In this document: in pieces, positions 34,935-43,906 of the stretch
How the letters are laid out: the number at the start of each line of letters is the position of its first letter
How positions within the stretch are numbered: position 1 is the first letter of the stretch
Source of the DNA: Fremontodendron californicum
Lineage: Eukaryota; Streptophyta; Magnoliopsida; Malvales; Malvaceae
Reading direction: 5' to 3'
Assembly: GCA_030761205.1 (NCBI GenBank)
Contig: JAULJL010000028.1
Coordinates: forward strand, 13,002,001 to 13,066,000
DNA: 64,000 bases
The notes under the pieces: model-generated
The model's database searches: none
Told to the model about the DNA's origin: nothing
The model's input: the letters and a program-made list of their open reading frames with translations, nothing else
Program-made: the position numbers and the translations under genes

Positions 34935-34942
34935 TATTTATA
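34935..34942 (-). promoter_or_regulatory. TATA box in C 5' LTR
   Basis: Minus strand TATAAATA, the predicted core promoter for element C transcription toward the gag gene. Confidence 0.65.
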
Positions 34943-36097
34943 AGGTGAGCACCTCCTTGGCTTGACATTACAAAGGGATGTGGGATTGGGACTTAGGCTC
35001 AAAAATGAAAATCTCTAACTTAACTCTTGATTTTTAATCACTTGATTGAAAAAATCCTAAGCTTCCTCCTTCCTTTGGGCTTGGGCAGGCCAGCACTTCT
35101 CTTTTCCAGCCCAGCTCTGATTTTTGAAAGGCCCAAAGAAGCCCTTTTCGGTTGCTTGGATGAAACGACCATTTTGCCCCCCGGATGCAAAATAAATATC
35201 AAACGGGCTCCAAATTCAATTTTTCTTTTTTTAATACTTCCAAAATAATAAAATATTGAGTTCTGAAAGTTTTCAAAATTATCCGAGTCCGTTTGCTATT
35301 TATTTGGATTTTTTCTTCCCAAAATGTCCTTTTATGCCCCTACTTTTTACCATTTTTTAAACGAGCTCCAAATCAAGATTTTTCTTCACCAATCTCTTCA
35401 AAATAATTAAAAAGTGTGATCTGGAAGTTTTCATAATTTTTGGAGCTCATTTGGTATTTTTTTCAGGATTTATCGGCTTGAATTACTGCATAGGAGGCCC
35501 GGGATTTGGCCATTTTGCAAACGAACTCGGAATCAAGATTTTCTTTCGCCAATCTCTTTCAAATGATTTAAGAATGAGATTGACAAATTTTCCATAATTT
35601 TCGGAGTCCATTTGCTATTTTTCCCAAATTTTTCCAATTTTGCCCTTTAACCTCCGAAACCCGGTTTTGCTCAAAACAAGTCCGATTTTCAGATTTTCTT
35701 CAATCTAAGCCTTGGGCCATCCTTTTTAATCATTCCTCATCCATTGGGGGCTTTGGTCTTACCAAGTCGGGCCATTTCTGTGATTCTTCCCGATTTCACC
35801 GAAATCCACTAAAAATCCTAATTCTCGGTTTTCTCCCGGATTGACTTTTCTTTCGGTTTTTCTTGCAAGTGACTTCTCCATTACCCGTAGTCAGTGCTTA
35901 TCTTTCATTTGGAACCTTCAATTTCGACCAGTTTGATCGTTTAAGCACTTTTCCCCAAATTTCTCGAATTAGGGTTTCTTTTCTACTGAATCTCCAAATC
36001 CCAACTTCCGAACATCATATCTTTCAATGTAGACCTCGGATTATCAAAATTCTTTCGCCATTTTTCAATTGAACTTAAAATCTTGATTTTGAAAGTG

Positions 36098-36170
36098 GGT
36101 TGACTTTTTCAGTAGTTGACTTTTTGGGGTTGACTTTTTCGGGGTTGACTTTTTCGGGTTGACTTTTTTT
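36098..36170 (-). repeat. TTGACT (W-box-like) array in C 5' LTR
   Basis: Five TTGACTTTTT units, the copy of the array at 23655-23725, placed ~1.2 kb upstream of the predicted TATA box in element orientation. Confidence 0.8.
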
Positions 36171-36316
36171 CAAGTTTGTCTTTTTGTGCTTGCCCTCTTA
36201 AACTAAGTCTCGGAGTACCACCTGCAGGATGAAAACAGTCTTTTTATACTCGAAAACATCAATATGGGAGGAAAACATACCTGTTTAGTGGTCCGAACAA
36301 AATTAGGTGTCTACAA

Positions 36317-36321
36317 AGGTT
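36317..36321. other. Target site duplication of element C, right copy (AAGGT)
   Basis: AAGGT follows the LTR end GGTGTCTACA and matches 19689-19693. Confidence 0.9.
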
Positions 36322-37815
36322 TATGATAAAACGAGTTTTGGGTAGCTAAAACGAGTTTTAAAAAATGAGTCAAATCTCGGGTTTCTACACTAGGGTATTC
36401 AGCCAACCATGAGCTTTCTAAAAAATTTGCATGCTTTTTGTTTTTCTTCGATTTTCAAAATGTTGCGTCAAGGCTAATCGAGGGGTGTTAGGATGTCTAA
36501 ACAATAGCATTCGAATATTCCTAGTTTTCTAGTAAATTAGCCTAAACTTGCCTCGAGGTATCCAGGTATCTTTCCCATGGTATTCGGATATCCCTCAAGC
36601 AAAAATTCTGTGCCCAAAAATCCATCATTTGCTAAGTCCGATCTAAGTTTCTTCTAAGGTATTCGGATACCTCTATAGGTATTTGGATGCCCTCTCCTCA
36701 AGGGAGAAACATATTTCCGAGAATGATCCCTTTTTAATGCATTGCATGTTTTCTAGAAAAATGTTTTAAAACTTTTCATAAGAACGTACTTTCTCGGTTA
36801 CATATCATTATGCGAAAGAATAGCTTCCTAGGCTTTGTCGGGTTTGCTGGAGAGTTTAGGAAATTCTCTATCGCAAGTGTTCATGTAATCGTAAAGTATG
36901 ATTTTCGTTTTACTCGAAATTATGTAAGTGTTAGGCGGAAGAATTATTTTCCAAGCTTTGCTTCATTTGCCGGGGAGTTCGGTAAAATTTTTCGACGTTT
37001 GCCATTTATGTAATTTCATATAAAAGATGCATGATAAAAAGATTTTTAAAACAAGGTTATGTGAATACTTCTTTATTCATGTTATTTGATGATTGATATT
37101 ATTTTATTTCATATTCTTTCTTGTGTTATATTAAGTTTTGCATATTCATTATTCATAATAAATGAGTTTGATTGCATATGAAAATTGATGTTTTAATAAT
37201 AAAACAAGATAATATTTCCGTGTTAAAATAATTCATGAGTTCTCTGTCGGGTCTGCTGGGGAGAATTTCATCGATTATCATTAATATCGAAACGCCTTTT
37301 TAAAGAAAAAGAGGATGATATGGATGATTTTAAAATGAATGAAAATTTTATATTTTGTCGAGTCTGTCGATGAATATAGAAAATTATTTGGTAATAAATT
37401 TTGAATCATTCTCAAATAATATGATTGTTTTTTAAAAGGAATTATTTTTAAATACCGAATCTAAAACCAACTTTCATCGAGACCAATGATAACACATGTT
37501 TAATAAGGTACCGTTTTATGCGGCTATTGTGAGGGTGCTAATACATTCCCTGCATGTAACCAACTCCTGAACCTGTAATTGTTTTTCTCTGGTTTAAAAC
37601 GCAGACTTCAAAATTGGTTTTTCAAAAGATTTTAATTAATTTTAAAATTTTAACAAAAACCGATCTTAATAGGTGACCGGTCACACCTAGCCAAAAAAAA
37701 ATCGGTGACTTTCTTTTTCCAAGGTTTTTCAAAACCCACAAAATTATTATCATGGACATATTCTCTTTTCTCCCCTCCCCCAACGTCATTTAGCGGTCAC
37801 GAGATCGTTATGACA
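36322..37815 (+). repeat. Tat-type solo LTR D, second part
   Basis: Continuation of D after element C. The last ~600 bp carry blocks shared with the A and C LTR ends: AATAATTCATGAGTTCTC then a GCTGGGGAGAA-like phrase (~37230), the ATAACACATGTTTAATAAGG block, and AATAGGTGACCGGTCACACC. It ends CGTTATGACA at 37815 and is followed by CTTAT. D totals about 3.4 kb without C. It has no internal region, so it is a solo LTR left by recombination between two LTRs. Confidence 0.85.
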
Positions 37816-37820
37816 CTTAT
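37816..37820. other. Target site duplication of solo LTR D, right copy (CTTAT)
   Basis: Matches CTTAT at 17780-17784. Confidence 0.85.
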
Positions 37821-38573
37821 TATCAAAGTCATTAAACTATTCAAATCACAACGAGACCTAGATTCCAATCTTATGGCTCAGTTGTTACTTTAACAACTAT
37901 TATAATCTTTTATTAGCTTGTAGGCTAATGATCCAAATATAACTCCTTTTGCAAGCCAAAGCAAAAGAGTTTGTTTTTACAACCTTTAGAGTATAAACAT
38001 GCAACCTTCTCTAGTTTGGAACCTTCCAAATAATTGCATTTTACATAATGGCTATGTATCATTAAGTTCAGTTAAGAATTTTTTTTTTTTTTTTTACTTT
38101 TAAAGAATCATCACTAGCTCCCACTAAATCCTACATGTATAGAAGTTAAGGGATAATTCAAAATTAATTTTGAATCCTAAATTACTAGGCCAGTTAGTAT
38201 TGACAATACTATTTGCAAGTTGTATAAAAAGAGAATGAAAGACCATGATATAGAACAATTCTATAATTGATTTATTTAAGGAGGAATTATACATAAAGCA
38301 TGGCATCCATATGCCAGCAAAATATGTTCAAAACATAAAATAAACATCCTCAAATTTGGCCAACAATGCCAAAATAATAAACATCAAATGTTTAATAATA
38401 AATAAAAAAATGTTTCATAAACATCAATCAAGAAGACAAGCTTTGATCCAGCATCAACAAGGTTGCCATCTCCATGGTGCATCTTCACTGCTCATTTTCT
38501 TTGGTCCCTACAATATGTCATACATATTTAGTACCAAAACTAGGTATCATATACCAAGAGAAGTGAATTAATC
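37821..38573 (-). other. Element E internal region downstream of gag
   Basis: AT-rich sequence between the gag stop and, once D and C are removed, the polypurine tract at 17702. No protease, integrase, RT or RNase H motif in any frame, so pol is absent. Nothing else recognised. Confidence 0.65.
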
Positions 38574-39422
38574 TCAAAATATACCTGAATTCGAAACACC
38601 TTTAAGCTTTTTCCCCTTGATTGATTCAATGTATTCCTTGCAGTTGCACCTCCAATGACCTGGTTTTCCGCAATGATGGCATGTTCCCTTGTCATTGCCT
38701 TTATCTATCTTCACACCACAATCTAGCTTCAAACTATTTGAAGCAGGAGGTACATTCCATCTAGTTTTCCTCTTATTCTTGCTCTTTGGTTTAGAAGAAG
38801 AAACTAAATGGATAGATGACTTGTCCTTTATAATGGTCTTCTCGGTCGTGGTGAGCACATTCAACAACCCAGGGAGGGTAGCCTCCAAATGGTTCATGTT
38901 GAAGTTCAACATGAACTGTGAATAGCTCTGAGACAGTGAAGAAACAATGAGGTTAATGCTTAGATCATGATCCATGACCCATCCAAGTTGCTCAAGAAGT
39001 GTGATACATCCTATCATCTTTAGCACATGAGGCCTCACTGGGCTACCTACTAACATTCTCATTTGGAATAATTCCTTAGAGATGTCGAACCTCTCAATGC
39101 GGTTCTCCTTATCAAACAGTTCTCTAAGATTTAAGATGATATCCTGAGCATTCATGGCCTCGTGCTGTTTTTGGAGATTGGGTGCCATACTAGCCAATAT
39201 CACGCATGTGGCTTGATCAAGATCATCTTTATGAACTCGATAGGCAGCCTTATCTTCCTCAATTGCTTCAACAGCGGGCTCTTCTGAAATGAGCTCATCT
39301 AGAACATAAGCCTTTTTATCCTGTTTCAAGACAATCTTAATGTTGCGGAACCAGTCAATGATGTTTGGCCCAGTTAATTTATTAGCATCAAGTATGCTTC
39401 TTAGTGATAGATTGCAAGCCAT
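38574..39422 (-). CDS. Copia-type gag polyprotein of element E
   Basis: 282 residues from ATG 39422 (MACNLSLRSILDANKLTGPN). Residues ~8-200 form a copia gag domain of the DUF4219/UBN2 kind: LDANKLTGPNIIDWFRNIK, then LRELFDKENRIERFDISKEL, MRMLVGSPVRPHVLKMIG and LSQSYSQFMLNFNMNH. A CCHC zinc knuckle (CHHCGKPGHWRCNC) lies near residue 250, preceded by a lysine-rich segment. The ORF is unbroken, unlike most retroelement coding sequence in this window. Gag of Ty1/copia elements packages element RNA. The frame ends soon after the knuckle (SNSGIF) with no protease following, matching a gag-only structure. Confidence 0.9.
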   Translation of the reverse strand: MACNLSLRSILDANKLTGPNIIDWFRNIKIVLKQDKKAYVLDELISEEPAVEAIEEDKAAYRVHKDDLDQATCVILASMAPNLQKQHEAMNAQDIILNLRELFDKENRIERFDISKELFQMRMLVGSPVRPHVLKMIGCITLLEQLGWVMDHDLSINLIVSSLSQSYSQFMLNFNMNHLEATLPGLLNVLTTTEKTIIKDKSSIHLVSSSKPKSKNKRKTRWNVPPASNSLKLDCGVKIDKGNDKGTCHHCGKPGHWRCNCKEYIESIKGKKLKGVSNSGIF

Positions 39423-40000
39423 TTTTGTGTTTATATCCTATATGAACCAAAACATTTTATAGTTAATAATTGCAATTTAATCATTAATGTCAGATTTTAA
39501 TACTCTAATTATTATTCTCATTATTTTAACAAAATAATAGCCCTTAACTACTATTTTGAGAAATTTAACTCTTTAAACTTCTTAATGAGCTAGGACCCCT
39601 TTCATCTCTCTATGACCTTGAGTGACTCAACAAGCCATGTTGAAACTAATTGAGTAGGTAACTTAGGTTACCAATTGCATCTCTATGCAACTCCTAGATT
39701 AGTTAAGGGACAACACATTGCCTAAATGCATCATATGCATTTCGCCTAACCATTGCCTCTAATGTTATGTGATCGAGTTTGACGCATCCGGATAACACAA
39801 CATTTAGTTGAGTAAGACCCACCCTCATAACTCAAACATGTTCGTCAGTAATTTGACTTTGAGTGACTCAACAAGCCTCCTATAGGAAGAATTCAGGTTA
39901 TCTTGTTATGATGGTTGAAGGCAACTTAATCATGCGAAGCATGGGCTCAATATTTTTAATGAGGGATTTATTCATTAATTAGGTCTCATTGCTTTGCTTG
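39423..40000 (-). other. Leader region of element E
   Basis: Non-coding sequence between gag and the right LTR. A phrase TTGAGTGACTCAACAAGCC occurs at ~39609 and again at ~39862, about 255 bp apart, with AGGTTA motifs following in both, suggesting an old duplication. The exact LTR/leader boundary and primer site could not be placed. Confidence 0.5.
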
Positions 40001-41703
40001 GTCGATTGGCATTCATATCATTTATTCAATTATATATCATATATATAAATTCAAAAATAAATCTATCTCATGCAATCTACTAGGATGATTATGGATTTTA
40101 TACTACTCTAGTTTCCTTGAGCCATTAGAAAACTAGTTGGTCAAATTCCTAAGAATACCATAGTCTTCATAAGTCTTGATGGTAATCACCTTAGGCCTTC
40201 CTTCTTGGCGCCTTCTCTCCTTACATTTTGGAATTACATAAATTCTAATCTAGGCCTAAATATAAATCTACGAAGCCTATACAACAGTTACATATATTTG
40301 TAAGCAACTTCGAGTTACATTCGAGGGAAGTTAGGTGAGAAGAGAATTTACAACCAAGAAATGAAAGAAGAAGGCAGGGTTCGCAGACCCTATTTATAAA
40401 AATACCAAAAGGAAAATTTAATCATCTACAACCTAGTCATACTAAGGTCTAGTCCATAATCATCCTCATGCATTCATACTCATATTATAAGCATGAAATT
40501 AAAATATGCAAGCACTGGGTTTATATACTTAGGGCCATAACACAACTCTTGTGTTATTTGCTCTTAAGTCCTTCCACTTAATTAAACCATTTAATTAAGA
40601 CCTTATTGATAAATTGTGAATTTAATCAATTAGTTCCATTCCATTTTAATTACTTAAATTCATCTTATTGTGTGTGACCCATTAGGCTTCTAATATGTTG
40701 GCAATGATATAAATTAAAAGCCCAAATACAAATAAGGATAATTAATTTATATTCATAGATCATGAGCGACATCTAGCAATGCATCATCACCACCCAATTA
40801 TTGCAGACTCAAGGCGTCTCGACATAACCTTTCAGTATTCAGTCTATCAGTGTAATTCGACCCTTTCACCATATATCCTCGAATGACCATGAGCATGGTG
40901 TAGTGTCTACTCATGAAATCTTTCCATATTAGCTCTTGCAGCTTATAGTTAACATTATGAACTTAGAGAAACGATTTATACTACATTCATCTTACTCTGG
41001 CCAAAGTCTTTATCTAGTTAACTTAAGCTAAGAACAAATGAGATACGTCTCCTCATTATCACTTGGAGTGGTGAACCCCCTATGGGCTACTCATTTATCT
41101 TTGCATGCTTCATGCCATACCTAAAATCACCTTATCATAGGCATCCCTTGTTGGGACCTGTTCCAATGAAATCAAAGTATGACAATTCACATACAAGATA
41201 ACCTGGCACCACAAGTCAAAGAACTACTTACACGACTGACACATGAGAACATTTCCATAAACACTTAAGTGAGCTACCAAATGGATTTCTCATAGTGGCT
41301 ATGTTCAGTGAACTTGTTCTCACATCAAGCATCCACATGCTATCCCTAAGTATCCTATACTTCAACCTATGAGATCGGTTGCTTACTTCCCAAGTAAGGA
41401 GGCTTTACATATACCAGTCTTTGACCATTGTCAATGCCTTGTCTTGAAAATATAATGACCAAGAACAATTTTAGGAACATGGCTTTGATGCATAAGGATC
41501 TCATAATTATAACCCTTTATAATTCCTTTGTAAGTCCTTTATGTTCCATGGGTTTCATCCAATTAGTACATACATAATAACGCTTTATTTTGTTTGCTAA
41601 CGATGAAGGAAAACCTTTATCACTCATTGTATAACTGATTAGTATGCATTATTGGTAGCATTTTTCCTATCCAATTCGATTGGCTCTAGGGAATACTCCA
41701 ACA
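40000..41703 (-). repeat. Right (5') LTR of element E, inner edge approximate
   Basis: The outer edge at 41703 is set by CTCCAACA, i.e. TGTTGGAGTATTCCCTAGAG on the minus strand, matching the left LTR end at 17701. The inner edge is a guess from the distance between TATA box and LTR end in element F. A TATA box (minus strand TATAAATAG) lies at 40391-40399. Blocks such as GTGTAGTGTCTACTCATGAA are shared with the LTR of element F, so the two copia elements are related. Confidence 0.6.
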
Positions 41704-42395
41704 AAAAGTAACAATTACTTGAGTGTCAAGTAAAAGCAGTCCACTAATCTTGACAATCAAGAAAGCAAATCTTGAAATCTTGGTGATCAAGTTCTCTAAA
41801 ATTTCCAACTTTGATTATCAATTTGATTTTCATTAAAACCTTATGTGAATAAGTTATTGAGATCATTAACAATTAAGATTTCTAGTTGCAACAAGGAAAA
41901 TCTAAACTAAATTGAACTTAGGGTTTACAAGGAAAATCTAACTAGAAGACTTGTTCTTGCTTATGGCAATGTTCTGCCTGATTTTGGACTCTACATTTGG
42001 ACAACCGAAATGGGTCCAAAATTTCTAAAAATTTAGCACAATGATACTTATAGAGTCTATTATCATAGGTTAAAATTTCATAGCCATTCAATAATCCTAT
42101 GGAGATAAAAAAAGAAAAAAATAAAAAAAAAATTGTAACACTACATAATTTTCCTGGACAGATTGCAAACCCATCTTCTTAAGGTTATCAAATCTAAGTC
42201 CAAAATTCATAATACTCCTAACACTTTTTATTTTGATATTATAAAAGAATTGAATCAAAACATAATTGAAAAAAATTATTTTTCAACCTTCAGAACGCAA
42301 TGGACAAATTGCAATAAAAAATGTATTTGTCATCAAGAACAATCAAACATGTTTTAGATTGTATAATCTTAATCAATAGAGACTCCGATACCACT
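41704..42395 (-). mobile_element. Leader of copia element F, cut by element E
   Basis: AT-rich non-coding sequence directly downstream (minus orientation) of the primer site of F. It ends abruptly at the outer edge of E, which suggests that E inserted into F; the rest of F would then lie beyond the left window edge. An alternative is two elements side by side. No gene recognised. Confidence 0.5.
42381..42393 (-). other. Primer-binding site of element F (initiator tRNA-Met)
   Basis: Minus strand TGGTATCGGAGTC, two bases from the LTR edge. It differs by one base from the common TGGTATCAGAG site complementary to initiator tRNA-Met. Confidence 0.7.
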
Positions 42396-43440
42396 TGTTG
42401 GTAATTGAACATGAAAATAACATGTATACGCAGCGAAAATTTAAAAAAAATCAATTACCAAATGTTAATGATAAGTTGAATTCACATATCAAGTTTGGTT
42501 GTAGCAAAACAGTAGCTACCCAAGTTTCCAACCTCAAACAATCCACACAAACCGGGGTAAAAAATCTTCTCAAAAGATTGATAGTGTTTTTGCCGAAATC
42601 CTATGCTAATAAGATCTTCATTTGCCCTTTAGGTTTCTTTCATTAAATTTGTTCTCAACAAGAAGAAAGGAGAATCAATTCTAAATTGATTTATTGTGTT
42701 TTTCAACTAGCATTAGTCTTTAGAGGGGACGAAATAGGCATTTATAAATAGAGGAATGGTGGGCCATAACCTTAATCCATTAGCACACTAAGGGTATGCA
42801 GCTTGGCCTAATTCTACTTTTAATAAACTAGCTTGATGGCCGACGATGCATATATTCTATTCCAAATAGAATTCCCTTAACGACAACTTTAAAGACTTAT
42901 TAAATTATTTCAATTTGATCATTAATTAAATCCCATATTTATTTTAATTAAGTCCAATTTAATTTCAACCCAATTTAATTTTCACAAAAACATGTTCTAT
43001 TATGTGTGACCATTAAAATTTTTAATATGTTGACAATAAATATAAGTATTGTATTCCCAGTTGAAGTTGGATTAGATGAATCAAACCATTTAAGTTTATC
43101 AATTCTCTAATTAATCAATATCATATTTATAGATAATAGTTGTCATCTAGTAATGAGTTATGACCCCCACTTGTCAAAGAAAAGTCAATATGATTTGACT
43201 AACCTATCCATACTTGATTTCTCAGTATATTATTATCCTTTCATCACATAATATTTCGATTTAACATTGAACATGATTTAGTGTCTACTTAATTTTGTTG
43301 AACCATTTTAAGTCTTTGATTTAATCATTAACTCGTTAATAAATTTTTAGAATTTTTCTCAACCTTATTTTAGTTTGACCAAAGATTTCTTGAGTTAATA
43401 TTTTCAAGACTAACTGAAATATTCTCTCGTTCTTCGTTTT
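42396..43440 (-). repeat. 5' LTR of copia element F, outer edge uncertain
   Basis: The inner edge is TGTTGGTAATTGAACATG at 42396, a typical copia LTR edge next to the primer site. A TATA-like TATTTATAAA (minus strand) lies at 42741-42750. Homology with the E LTR runs to ~43435. No clean terminus with target duplication was found, so the outer end may be eroded. Confidence 0.65.
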
Positions 43441-43906
43441 CCTTTATTCATTTACTTTAGGAAAGAAATAAAAGAAACACAAAAAGGTGAGAAAATAAAA
43501 TTAAAAATATTTTTTTTTTCTGTATTTGATACGAAAAATAAAGAATAAAGAATAAAATAATAATTTAGTTCAAGTAATAAATGTTTGGTTGCAAAACTTA
43601 AAAGTGCTGCAGCCAGCACTAAGTGACCAGTTGTGACCATAGTTGCTTACCATCTTCCCCACTATTTCAAAATGGAAAGAAGTGCTAGAGGATGAGACTA
43701 CTGGGCACAGATACATCATTGACCCTTAAAATTTATAAATACACGTACCATTTGAGTACCGGCGGACAAGTACTTTAAAAATCTCATATTCCACTGGGAC
43801 AGGAAGTGCAGCAAGTGGCAGCTCTCAACACCAAATTAATAGATCCTTGGATGAATCTTTTAAACAGTTTTTAACTTTCCACTCACTTTTGCTACAGCTT
43901 CAACCT
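43441..43906. other. 3' flank of the kinase gene
   Basis: Sequence between the LTR of F and the kinase stop codon. It should hold the 3' untranslated region (minus strand). A/T runs are present; no other gene seen. Confidence 0.5.

Larger units (their letters stand above)
19694..36316 (-). mobile_element. Tat/Ogre-type Ty3/gypsy element C, complete, gag only
   Basis: A 16.6-kb LTR retrotransposon in minus orientation: 5' LTR 32175-36316, primer site for tRNA-Arg 32153-32171, long repeat-bearing leader, gag 29233-30585, non-coding 3' region with an 81-bp tandem array, polypurine tract 23871-23886 and 3' LTR 19694-23870. LTRs begin TGTAGACACC and end GGTTGCGACA in element orientation; the element is flanked by AAGGT. 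Very long LTRs, the tRNA-Arg primer and a repeat-rich 3' region fit the Tat/Ogre lineage. No RT, RNase H or integrase motif was found in the 8.3-kb interior, so movement would need enzymes from a relative. LTR copies are almost identical, indicating a recent insertion. Confidence 0.93.
32175..36316 (-). repeat. 5' LTR of element C
   Basis: 4142 bp, nearly identical to 19694-23870. A ~35-bp block near 32456 is deleted relative to the other copy. It carries the same 36-bp repeats (34692-34835), TATA box (34935-34942) and TTGACT array (~36098-36170). This copy would drive transcription to the left. Confidence 0.95.
17463..41703 (-). mobile_element. Ty1/copia-type element E, gag only, split by A, D and C
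   Basis: Minus-strand copia element made of a left LTR fragment (17463-17701), an internal stretch 17702-17784 that resumes at 37821, a gag ORF (38574-39422), an untranslated leader and a right LTR ending at 41703. Removing solo LTR D and element C leaves about 840 bp between gag and the polypurine tract. That is far too short for protease, integrase, RT and RNase H, and no such motifs were found. E is therefore a gag-only, non-autonomous element, or a copy with all of pol deleted. The class rests on the gag domain and the LTR starts. Confidence 0.75.

Noticed and set aside
36810..37013. 67-residue plus-strand frame with two FVGFAGEFRKF-like blocks
   Set aside because: Translation of a short duplication inside solo LTR D.
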